A stretch of DNA of 20,655 nucleotides, taken from positions 1 through 20,655 of the forward strand of contig JAEZCJ010000022.1 of assembly GCA_023433615.1 (NCBI GenBank), written 5' to 3'. Source of the stretch: Bacillota bacterium. GTDB lineage: Bacteria > Bacillota > Bacilli > Paenibacillales > Paenibacillaceae. This document shows positions 14,413 to 20,655 of the stretch, piece after piece. Below the pieces are notes generated by a model. The model worked only from the letters and a program-made list of their open reading frames with translations, was not told where the DNA came from and made no database searches. A program made the position numbers and the translations under genes. Numbering within the stretch: the first letter of the stretch is position 1; every line of letters begins with the position of its first letter.

Positions 14413-14576
14413 AGGGCTTGACGCAGCAGCAGTTGGCTGACCGGCTGGGCGTATCGGTCGCCGTGCTCGGCTCGCTGGAACGCGGTACCCGCAAGCAAGA
14501 GCCGAAGCTGCTGGAGCGCATCGCCGAGACGCTCGGCATCGATTATGACGAGCTCACCGGCAGCACGGCAAGGTGA
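14364..14576 (+). CDS. yazB: Small XRE-family helix-turn-helix protein (YazB-like)
   Basis: This 70-aa protein is a single Cro/C1-type HTH domain: LAQRIRAFRKLKGLTQQQLA, then the recognition region DRLGVSVAVLGSLERGTRK and the closing helix ERIAETLGIDYDEL. AAGGAAGG is 9 nt before the ATG. It starts 49 nt inside folK in a different frame. B. subtilis has a small HTH gene (yazB) at the same place between folK and the dus gene, so the association is conserved. It probably binds DNA as a dimer, but its target is unknown; autoregulation of the folate operon is only a guess. Confidence 0.85.
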   Translation: MDNNQLAQRIRAFRKLKGLTQQQLADRLGVSVAVLGSLERGTRKQEPKLLERIAETLGIDYDELTGSTAR

Positions 14577-14647
14577 ATGAAGCGGCTAGCTATGTATGAA
14601 CCGGACCGGAAATCGGAACGGATCTCGTGGAAGGGGTCAGGTGAAGC

Positions 14648-15637
14648 ATGCTGCGAATCGGTAACATCGAGATGAAGAATCGAGTGGTGCTGGCGCCGAT
14701 GGCCGGCGTGTGCAACCCCGCCTTCCGTTTGATTGCGAAGGAATTCGGCACAGGGCTGGTATGCGCGGAGATGGTCAGCGACAAGGCGATCCTGCACGGC
14801 AATAAGCGGACGCGGGAGATGCTGTTCGTCGACGAGCGCGAGAAGCCGCTGAGCCTGCAGATATTCGGCGGGGACCGGGAGTCGCTCGTCGAAGCCGCTA
14901 AGGTTGTCGATCGGCAGACGAACGCGGATATTATCGACATTAACATGGGATGCCCCGTGCCGAAGGTAACGAAGTGCGATGCCGGCGCGCGGTGGCTGCT
15001 CGATCCGGAGAAGATCTACGAGATGGTGTCGGCCGTGGTGGACGCTGTCGACAAGCCGGTCACGGTGAAGATGCGGATCGGCTGGGACGACGAGCATGTG
15101 TATGCGGTCGAGAACGCGCGAATGGTCGAACGTGCGGGCGGCAGCGCAGTCAGCGTCCACGGCCGCACGCGGGAGCAGCTGTATACCGGCACGGCGAATT
15201 GGGATATTATTAAGGACGTCAAGGAAGCCGTATCGATTCCCGTAATCGGCAATGGAGACGTCTTCTCTCCGGAGGATGCGAAGCGGATGCTGGAGAAGAC
15301 GGGCGTGGACGGCGTCATGATCGGCCGAGGCGCGCTGGGCAACCCATGGATGCTGTACCGGACCATCCATTACTTAACGCAAGGCGAGCTGCTGCCAGAG
15401 CCCGACGCGGCCGAGAAAATGCGCATCGCGGTTCTGCATATGGACCGGCTTGTGGCGCTCAAGGGCGAATCGACGGCCGTGCGCGAGATGCGCAAGCATC
15501 TGGCGTGGTACCTTAAGGGCTTGCCCGACACAGCCCGCGTCAAGGACGTGATCATGGAAGAGACCAGCCGCGATCAGATGGTGAAGATTCTGGACGATTA
15601 CGTTCGCTCCCTCGCGGAAGAAGCGGTCGCCCACTGA
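14648..15637 (+). CDS. dusB: tRNA-dihydrouridine synthase
   Basis: This 329-aa FMN enzyme reduces uridines in the tRNA D-loop with NADPH. The barrel begins VVLAPMAGVCNPAFRLIAKE. The catalytic Cys102 lies in INMGCPVPKVTK, followed by VKMRIGWDD (Lys141), SVHGRTREQLYTG (His171), IGNGDV and MIGRGALGNPW, which bind FMN. The C-terminal helical domain (from ~240) contacts tRNA. The DusB-type subfamily is inferred from the full length and the position, where B. subtilis has yacF. The ATG has AGGTGA 3 nt and AAGGGG 11 nt upstream, neither ideal. It is 71 nt after the HTH gene and ends at a GC-rich hairpin. Confidence 0.94.
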   Translation: MLRIGNIEMKNRVVLAPMAGVCNPAFRLIAKEFGTGLVCAEMVSDKAILHGNKRTREMLFVDEREKPLSLQIFGGDRESLVEAAKVVDRQTNADIIDINMGCPVPKVTKCDAGARWLLDPEKIYEMVSAVVDAVDKPVTVKMRIGWDDEHVYAVENARMVERAGGSAVSVHGRTREQLYTGTANWDIIKDVKEAVSIPVIGNGDVFSPEDAKRMLEKTGVDGVMIGRGALGNPWMLYRTIHYLTQGELLPEPDAAEKMRIAVLHMDRLVALKGESTAVREMRKHLAWYLKGLPDTARVKDVIMEETSRDQMVKILDDYVRSLAEEAVAH

Positions 15638-15642
15638 TAGAT

Positions 15643-15665
15643 GCCGCGCGGAACCTCCGCGCGGC
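15643..15665 (+). terminator. GC-rich hairpin after dusB
   Basis: GCCGCGCGGA-ACC-TCCGCGCGGC is a perfect 10-bp stem starting 5 nt after the dusB stop. It is followed by CTTGCGCGTTTCGG, which lacks a real T tract, so termination may be partial. It may mark the 3' end of the pab-fol-dusB transcript. Confidence 0.6.
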
Positions 15666-15715
15666 CTTGCGCGTTTCGGATATTAAAGCGGTTACATTCC
15701 AGTCCTTGTCCGCGA

Positions 15716-15745
15716 TTGACATGAGGTGCGAGAATGCAATATAAT
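15716..15745 (+). promoter_or_regulatory. Consensus sigma-A promoter in the dusB-greA gap
   Basis: TTGACA (15716-15721), an 18-bp spacer and TATAAT (15740-15745) are both perfect hexamers. A start near 15752 would give greA a leader of ~205 nt. The -10 box overlaps codons 3-4 of the possible small ORF at 15734, so the same bases cannot serve as promoter and coding start in one transcript, although both can be used from different transcripts. Confidence 0.65.
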
Positions 15746-15841
15746 CATGCAATAACATTCCGCCTCATGTATGGAAACCTGTGCCAACGGGGACTTGACG
15801 GCTCGAATGAACCGCAGGTCCGCGAGATGAAGCGCTACTAA
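15734..15841 (+). CDS. Possible 35-aa small protein upstream of greA
   Basis: The frame starts ATG with AGGTG (15724-15728) 5 nt upstream, begins MQYNHAITFRLMYGNLCQRG and ends VREMKRY before TAA. The composition looks protein-like and the C-terminal part is amphipathic and charged. Within it, bases 15791-15821 can fold as GGACTTG/CAGGTCC plus CGG/CCG, so the same bases could be a structured leader. The -10 box of a strong promoter overlaps the start, which argues for transcription from further upstream or from dusB read-through. A shorter version from the ATG at 15767 (24 aa) has no ribosome binding site. I do not recognise the product; it is a candidate only. Confidence 0.4.
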   Translation: MQYNHAITFRLMYGNLCQRGLDGSNEPQVREMKRY

Positions 15842-15907
15842 CACCCACACGCAACCATGGTGACATGACCTGTTCCGGCAGCCATATAGAAGTGCAGTAT
15901 AAGGAAG

Positions 15908-15936
15908 TTGCCATTCATACAAGGTATGAAAATAAT
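15908..15936 (+). promoter_or_regulatory. Second greA-proximal promoter with a dyad filling its spacer
   Basis: TTGCCA (15908-15913), 17 bp and AATAAT (15931-15936) make a reasonable promoter 24 bp before greA. The spacer is entirely occupied by TTCATAC-AAG-GTATGAA (15914-15930), a perfect 7-bp inverted repeat. A protein bound there would block or remodel the promoter. The greA Shine-Dalgarno (AGGAGA, 15946-15951) follows directly, so a transcript from here would have a very short leader. Confidence 0.5.
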
Positions 15937-15959
15937 GCAGACGACAGGAGAATCGGAAG

Positions 15960-16436
15960 ATGAGCGATAAGGAGATCATTCTTACGCAGGACGGTTTGAA
16001 GAAGCTGGAGGAAGAACTGGAGAACCTCAAATCGGTCAAACGCCGCGAAGTGGCCGAGCGGATCAAGATCGCCATCGGATACGGGGACATCAGCGAGAAC
16101 TCCGAATATGAGGACGCCAAGAACGAGCAAGCCTTCATCGAAGGCCGCATCATTACGTTAGAGAAGATGCTGCGCAATGCGCGCATTATCAATAATGACG
16201 AGATCGATACGGACACGGTCAGCATCGGCTCGATCGTCACGGTCGAGGACGTCGAAGAAGGCGACACCATGGAGTACGCGATCGTCGGCACGGCCGAGTC
16301 CGATCCGCTCAAGAATAAGATTTCGAACGAGAGCCCCGTCGGCAAAGCGATTCTCGGCAAGAAGAAAGGCGCTGTAGTCGAGGTTAACGTTCCTGCGGGC
16401 ATCATTCAATATAAAATCGTGGATATCAAGAAGTAA
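15960..16436 (+). CDS. greA: Transcription elongation factor GreA
   Basis: This 158-aa factor rescues backtracked RNA polymerase by stimulating cleavage of the nascent RNA through the secondary channel. The N-terminal coiled coil spans about residues 8-75, with the acidic tip YGDISENSEYEDAKNEQ (Asp43, Glu46). The C-terminal FKBP-like domain contains SDPLKNKISNESPVGKAILG (114-133). The length is standard. AGGAGA precedes the ATG by 8 nt. It sits between dusB and lysS, is fed by one or two local promoters, and ends at a strong terminator, so it appears to be monocistronic or preceded only by the small ORF candidate. Confidence 0.97.
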   Translation: MSDKEIILTQDGLKKLEEELENLKSVKRREVAERIKIAIGYGDISENSEYEDAKNEQAFIEGRIITLEKMLRNARIINNDEIDTDTVSIGSIVTVEDVEEGDTMEYAIVGTAESDPLKNKISNESPVGKAILGKKKGAVVEVNVPAGIIQYKIVDIKK

Positions 16437-16472
16437 CCGATCAGCGGGCAGCCCATACCTTTGCATGTTGAC

Positions 16473-16497
16473 AAAAGCTTCCTACGGAAGCTTTTTT
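16473..16497 (+). terminator. Rho-independent terminator of greA
   Basis: AAAAGCTTCC-TAC-GGAAGCTTTT is a 10-bp stem with a 3-nt loop, continuing into six T. Because the left arm starts with four A, it may work in both directions. The core TTCCTACGGAA is the same as in the hairpin modules of repeat copies A and B. Confidence 0.85.
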
Positions 16498-16558
16498 AAC
16501 TATCGGTGCATAGGGCGGGTCGGCAAGCAGCGGCATTGGATAGAAGGAGATGAGATTG

Positions 16559-18085
16559 GTGGAGCATCAGAATGACGGCGTGAACACAATCGAACAGGAA
16601 GAGGAACTAAGCGAGCTGCTGCAAATTCGGCGCGATAAGCTGGATGAGCTGCGGGCACTCGGAGTAGACCCGTTCGGCAAGAAGTTCGAACGTACGCATC
16701 AAGCGAAGGATATCGTTGACGCGTATCAGGAGACGACGAAGGAAGAACTGGAAGAGCAATCGATCGAAGTCAGCCTGGCCGGCCGAATCATGCAGAAGCG
16801 CGGCATGGGCAAGGCTTCGTTCGCGCATATTCAAGACTTGTCCGGCAAGATTCAGATCTATGTGCGTCAAGATACGGTAGACGCGAACAAGTACCAGGCC
16901 TTCGACCTGCTCGATCTCGGCGATATCGTCGGCGTCAAGGGGACGGTATTCAAGACGAAGACGGGCGAGACATCGGTGAAGGTCAAGGAATTGGAAGTGC
17001 TGACGAAGTCGCTCCTTCCGCTGCCGGAGAAGTATCACGGCCTGAAGGACGTGGAGCTGCGTTACCGCCAGCGCTATGTCGATTTGATCATGAACCCGGA
17101 CGTGCAGCAGACGTTCGTGTCCCGTTCGCGGATCATTCAGTCGATGCGCCGTTACTTGGACGCACGCGGCTATCTGGAGGTCGAGACGCCGACGCTTCAT
17201 GCGATCGCGGGCGGCGCCTCGGCACGTCCCTTCATTACGCATCATAATGCGCTGGACATGCAGCTCTACATGCGCATCGCGATCGAGCTTCATCTGAAGC
17301 GGTTGATCGTGGGCGGGCTGGAGAAGGTGTACGAGATCGGCCGCGTCTATCGGAACGAGGGCATCTCGACGCGCCACAATCCGGAATTCACGATGATCGA
17401 GCTGTACGAAGCTTATGCCGATTATAAGGATATTATGGCGCTCACCGAAAACCTCATCGCGCATATCGCGCAAGAGGTGCTGGGATCGACGACGATCACG
17501 TATCAAGGCACCGAAGTGAATCTGGCTCCGCCGTGGCGCCGCGTCTCGATGGTCGACCTCGTGAAGGAAGTAACCGGCGTCGACTTCAGCGGACAGATGA
17601 GCGACGAAGAAGCGCATGCGCTAGCCAAGGAGCATAAGGTCGATGTCGAGCCGCACATGACGTTCGGCCATATCGTCAATGCGTTCTTCGAGACGTTCTG
17701 CGAGCATACGCTCATCCAGCCGACGTTCGTGACGGGACACCCGGTCGCGATCTCGCCGCTGGCCAAAAAGAGCGACGTTGACCCGCGGTTCACCGATCGG
17801 TTCGAGCTGTTCATCGTGGCGCGGGAGCATGCGAATGCCTTCACCGAGCTGAACGATCCGATCGATCAGCGCGAACGGTTCGAGGCGCAGCTCGTCGAGC
17901 GCGAGCACGGCAATGACGAAGCGCATGAGATGGATGAAGATTTCATCCGTGCGCTGGAGTACGGCATGCCGCCGACAGGGGGACTCGGGATCGGCATCGA
18001 CCGCTTGGTGATGCTGCTCACGGATGCGCCGTCGATCCGGGACGTGCTGCTGTTCCCGCTTATGCGGGAGCGGGCTGGGGAATAG
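16559..18085 (+). CDS. lysS: Lysyl-tRNA synthetase (class II)
   Basis: This ~508-aa enzyme charges tRNA-Lys. The N-terminal OB-fold anticodon-binding domain includes SLAGRIMQKRGMGKASFAHI. The class II core shows motif 1 (RRYLDARGYLEVETPTLHAI), motif 2 (VYRNEGISTRHNPEFTMIEL) and motif 3 (GGLGIGIDRLVMLL). The start is uncertain: AAGGAG (16544-16549) directly abuts an ATG at 16550, too close to use. TTG (16556, spacing 6) and GTG (16559, spacing 9) are better placed, and GTG was chosen. No lysine T-box is present in the 50-nt gap after the greA terminator. It ends at its own terminator. Confidence 0.96.
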   Translation: MEHQNDGVNTIEQEEELSELLQIRRDKLDELRALGVDPFGKKFERTHQAKDIVDAYQETTKEELEEQSIEVSLAGRIMQKRGMGKASFAHIQDLSGKIQIYVRQDTVDANKYQAFDLLDLGDIVGVKGTVFKTKTGETSVKVKELEVLTKSLLPLPEKYHGLKDVELRYRQRYVDLIMNPDVQQTFVSRSRIIQSMRRYLDARGYLEVETPTLHAIAGGASARPFITHHNALDMQLYMRIAIELHLKRLIVGGLEKVYEIGRVYRNEGISTRHNPEFTMIELYEAYADYKDIMALTENLIAHIAQEVLGSTTITYQGTEVNLAPPWRRVSMVDLVKEVTGVDFSGQMSDEEAHALAKEHKVDVEPHMTFGHIVNAFFETFCEHTLIQPTFVTGHPVAISPLAKKSDVDPRFTDRFELFIVAREHANAFTELNDPIDQRERFEAQLVEREHGNDEAHEMDEDFIRALEYGMPPTGGLGIGIDRLVMLLTDAPSIRDVLLFPLMRERAGE

Positions 18086-18098
18086 TAAGTTCGGATGC

Positions 18099-18127
18099 GG
18101 GCCGGGGATGCCATCCTCGGCCCTTTT
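18099..18127 (+). terminator. Rho-independent terminator of lysS
   Basis: GGGCCGGGGAT-GCC-ATCCTCGGCCC forms an 11-bp stem with one G-T wobble, 13 nt after the lysS stop, followed by TTTT. The T tract is short but the stem is strong. Confidence 0.75.
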
Positions 18128-18165
18128 GGCTATTCTAGCCGCCATAACCGAGAGAGGGTGAACGA

Positions 18166-19992
18166 ATGGAAGAGCATGGGCAATCACTCATCGAATTGAT
18201 GGTCGTCGTGATCATCGCTTTTCTCATTCCGATCGTATTGGAACGGTTCAAGATTCGGGCGCTGCCGCTTGTCGTAGCGGAGATCATTGCAGGTCTGGTG
18301 CTCGGCAAGAGCGGCTTCAACGTCATCGGGGAGGATCCATGGCTCGAGCTGCTCTCGCTCTTCGGATTCATCTATTTAATGTTCTTGAGCGGACTCGAGA
18401 TTGACTTCACGGGATTCGGGCGGAAGCGAGTCAGGCAAGGGGAGCCGAATCCGCCGGTGACGGCTGCGGTGATCTTCATCGTCATTCTCGCCGTATCGTA
18501 CGGCCTATCGCTCCTATTGGTCGAGATGGCGCTGGCTGAGGACCCGTATCTGATGACCGTCATTATCTCGACCATCTCGCTTGGCGTCGTGGTGCCCGTG
18601 CTGAAGAGCAGACGCATGCTGAACGAGCCGCTGGGGCAAATTCTGCTGCTGGTAACGGTCATCGCGGATTTCGTCTCGATGATTCTGCTGTCCGTCTATA
18701 TCAGCGTGCAGTCGGGCAGCATGACCAGCATGCTGCTGCTCGTCTTGTTCTTCGTGGCAGTCATTGCCGTCTATATGCTTATTAAGCGGTTCTCGATTCC
18801 GGCGCTCGCGGGACTTCTGAGTCACGGGACGATCCAGCTCGCCATGCGGTCAACGTTCGCGCTGCTGCTACTATTGGTCGTATTGTCGGAGAGCCTGGGC
18901 GTGGAGAACATTCTGGGGGCTTTCTTGGCTGGGGTAACCGTGTCGCTGCTGCGTCCTTCGAAAGATTTTGTGCGTCAGCTGGACTCGTTCGGTTACGGCT
19001 TCCTGATTCCGATCTTCTTCATTATGGTGGGCATCAACCTCGAAATCTGGGAGCTGTTCACGGATTGGAAGACGGTTCTCTTGATCCCTGTCCTGCTGAT
19101 CTTCATCTTCATCTCCAAGATCGTTCCTTCGCTCCTGCTGCGCAGGTGGTTCGATTGGCGGACGGTGCTGGGCTCCGGCGCGCTGCTATCCTCTACGCTC
19201 AGTCTCGTTATTGCCGCGTCGACGATCGCGCTGGAACTGGGCCTCATCACGGATTCCGTCTATGGCGCCTTGATATTGGTCGCGATCGTCAGCTGCATCA
19301 TCTTCCCGGTCCTGTTCAATCGTTATGTGCCGGAGCCGGTGCAGAAGCAGCCGGCAATCGGTATCGTCGGCGCGAACCATATGACGCTGCCGATCGTGCC
19401 GGATCTTGCCGCCAATGGCTATCGCGTGAGTCTATACAGCGTGAACTTCCCGGAGCAGGAGCGAGCGCAAGAGCGAGGCGAAGGCGTGAGAATCGTGGAC
19501 GTTCCTTCTCTGGACAAGCAGGTGGTGGCCGATGAAGGGCTGTTCGACCATGATATCCTCGTGCTCGGCACGTCGGACGATCAGGAGAACATTCGACTAG
19601 CGGAAGAGGCAAGGGCAGTCGGCAAGGAGCGGATCGTGCTTCGCGTCGAGAATCCGGAGCTCTATGAGACGTATCATCGCCAAGGGTACACGGTATTCTC
19701 GACGCTCCATGCATCGCGAACGCTGCTGCGGGCCTTGGTAGAGCAGCCGACCATGGTGCGCTTGTTCGCCACGGAGAGCGATACGACTCGCGAAATCGTT
19801 CTGAGCAATGGACACTACCACCAGATGCTGCTCCGCGAGCTGCCGCATCTGGGCGGCGTATTGATCCTGCGCGTATTCCGCAATGATTCGTTCTTGATCC
19901 CGCATGGCAATACCGAGTTGCTGATTGGAGACCGGCTGCTGGTATCGGGTACGCCGGAGGATCTGGACCGGTTGTCGGAGGAGATTCGATAG
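18166..19992 (+). CDS. CPA2-family cation/proton antiporter with C-terminal RCK domains
   Basis: This 608-aa protein probably exchanges Na+ or K+ for H+ across the membrane. Residues ~8-390 hold about a dozen hydrophobic segments typical of Na_H_exchanger/KefB-type transporters, including VAEIIAGLVLGKSGFN, FIYLMFLSGLEIDF and FFIMVGINLEIWEL. From ~395 a cytosolic regulator follows: an RCK_N/TrkA-N Rossmann-like domain (IGIVGANHMTLPIVPDLAAN, later ILVLGTSDDQENIRLAEEAR) and an RCK_C/TrkA-C domain (IVLSNGHYHQMLLRELPHLG to LLIGDRLLVSGTPEDLDRL). The glycine motif reads GxxGxxxM rather than GxGxxG, so nucleotide binding may differ. It has a GA-rich ribosome binding site and its own terminator. Substrate cannot be assigned. 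It is not part of the B. subtilis lysS-rrn arrangement. Confidence 0.87.
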   Translation: MEEHGQSLIELMVVVIIAFLIPIVLERFKIRALPLVVAEIIAGLVLGKSGFNVIGEDPWLELLSLFGFIYLMFLSGLEIDFTGFGRKRVRQGEPNPPVTAAVIFIVILAVSYGLSLLLVEMALAEDPYLMTVIISTISLGVVVPVLKSRRMLNEPLGQILLLVTVIADFVSMILLSVYISVQSGSMTSMLLLVLFFVAVIAVYMLIKRFSIPALAGLLSHGTIQLAMRSTFALLLLLVVLSESLGVENILGAFLAGVTVSLLRPSKDFVRQLDSFGYGFLIPIFFIMVGINLEIWELFTDWKTVLLIPVLLIFIFISKIVPSLLLRRWFDWRTVLGSGALLSSTLSLVIAASTIALELGLITDSVYGALILVAIVSCIIFPVLFNRYVPEPVQKQPAIGIVGANHMTLPIVPDLAANGYRVSLYSVNFPEQERAQERGEGVRIVDVPSLDKQVVADEGLFDHDILVLGTSDDQENIRLAEEARAVGKERIVLRVENPELYETYHRQGYTVFSTLHASRTLLRALVEQPTMVRLFATESDTTREIVLSNGHYHQMLLRELPHLGGVLILRVFRNDSFLIPHGNTELLIGDRLLVSGTPEDLDRLSEEIR

Positions 19993-20010
19993 TTCGATCG
20001 CGATGAGCAC

Positions 20011-20040
20011 GGACCGGCAGCGTCGGCTGCCGGTTCGTTT
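20011..20040 (+). terminator. Rho-independent terminator after the antiporter gene
   Basis: GGACCGGCAGC-GTCG-GCTGCCGGTTC forms an 11-bp stem with one wobble pair, followed by GTTT. It lies 19 nt after the stop and isolates the antiporter gene from the rRNA operon. Confidence 0.75.
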
Positions 20041-20107
20041 GAATGCGTGCGATTGGCTGGAGGCCGGGGTGGCGAAAAACGGAATAAAACTTTTTTGCGC
20101 AAGAGGG

Positions 20108-20137
20108 TTGCATTTGGGTGGGCATTCGTAGTATATT
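20108..20137 (+). promoter_or_regulatory. rRNA operon promoter
   Basis: TTGCAT (20108-20113), an 18-bp spacer and TATATT (20132-20137) lie ~160 bp before 16S. An A/T-rich stretch at about 20076-20097 upstream of the -35 box could serve as an UP element. A start near 20144 is expected. A second promoter is not obvious in this stretch, though Bacillus rrn operons often have tandem promoters. Confidence 0.6.
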
Positions 20138-20143
20138 ATTCAA

Positions 20144-20299
20144 GTCGCCGCTGAGAGGTTGGCGGCACGAAAGACCAAGCAATACAAGCAATTGTTCCTT
20201 GAAAACTGAACAACGAGCGAACTGCCCTAACGGTCCTTGGATCGTTAGAAAAGCAATACAAGTAATGGGCTTAATCAGCTCTTTCCAAGTGGCAACACT
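20144..20299 (+). other. 16S rRNA leader (transcribed, processed region)
   Basis: The leader contains the CTTGAAAACTGAAC segment common in Bacillales rrn spacers. It also has a direct repeat AAGCAATACAAGCAAT / AAGCAATACAAGTAAT (20177-20192 and 20251-20266) and a tight hairpin CTAACGGTCC-TT-GGATCGTTAG between the repeats (20227-20248). These are probably antitermination and RNase III processing elements. The boundaries are approximate. Confidence 0.6.

Positions 20300-20655
<356 letters not shown>

Noticed and set aside
16498..16558. Lysine T-box or riboswitch before lysS
   Set aside because: Only about 60 nt separate the greA terminator from the start, too short for a T-box, and no T-box sequence is present.

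Overview
This GC-rich window comes from a Firmicute, most likely a Paenibacillaceae member (Paenibacillus or a close relative). Three things suggest this. The gene order ftsH - coaX - hslO - yacD - cysK - pabB - pabA - pabC - folP - folB - folK - small HTH - dusB - lysS - rRNA operon is the Bacillus subtilis order around the ftsH to lysS/rrn region. It is expanded here by nadABC between ftsH and coaX, greA between dusB and lysS, and an antiporter between lysS and the rRNA operon. The first ~355 nt of 16S rRNA have Paenibacillus-like V1/V2 sequence. This assignment is from recognition only; no search was run.

Layout. 1-500: the 3' end of ftsH and its terminator hairpin. 500-1800: a non-housekeeping patch with a minus-strand DUF2269-type membrane protein gene flanked by two inverted copies of a dispersed intergenic repeat, plus an AT-rich stretch with a near-consensus promoter. 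1803-6027: nadA-nadB-nadC-coaX, tightly packed (nadB/nadC and nadC/coaX overlap), making nicotinate mononucleotide from aspartate and starting CoA synthesis from pantothenate. 6021-6171: a third copy of the repeat, which supplies the coaX stop codon. 6225-9192: hslO (redox chaperone), a membrane-anchored parvulin foldase, and cysK with its own promoter, an Rrf2-like operator and a strong terminator. 9498-14576: the folate/pABA operon pabB-pabA-pabC-folP-folB-folK-HTH, with many 4-nt and longer overlaps indicating translational coupling. 14648-18085: dusB, then greA and lysS, each group bounded by hairpin terminators. 18166-19992: a CPA2-type cation/proton antiporter with C-terminal RCK domains. 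20108-20655: rRNA promoter, leader and 16S 5' end.

Most genes are ordinary housekeeping genes. The parts that deserve attention are between them. (1) A three-copy dispersed element (223, 194 and 151 bp) has shared ends and 0, 1 or 2 copies of an internal ~37-bp hairpin module. It sits at the seams ftsH/DUF2269, DUF2269/nadA and coaX/hslO. I do not recognise it as a described family. (2) The dusB-greA gap holds a possible 35-aa small protein overlapping a near-consensus promoter, and a perfect 7-bp dyad exactly filling the spacer of a second promoter. (3) Palindromic operator candidates lie in front of cysK and hslO. All regulatory calls are by eye and unverified.
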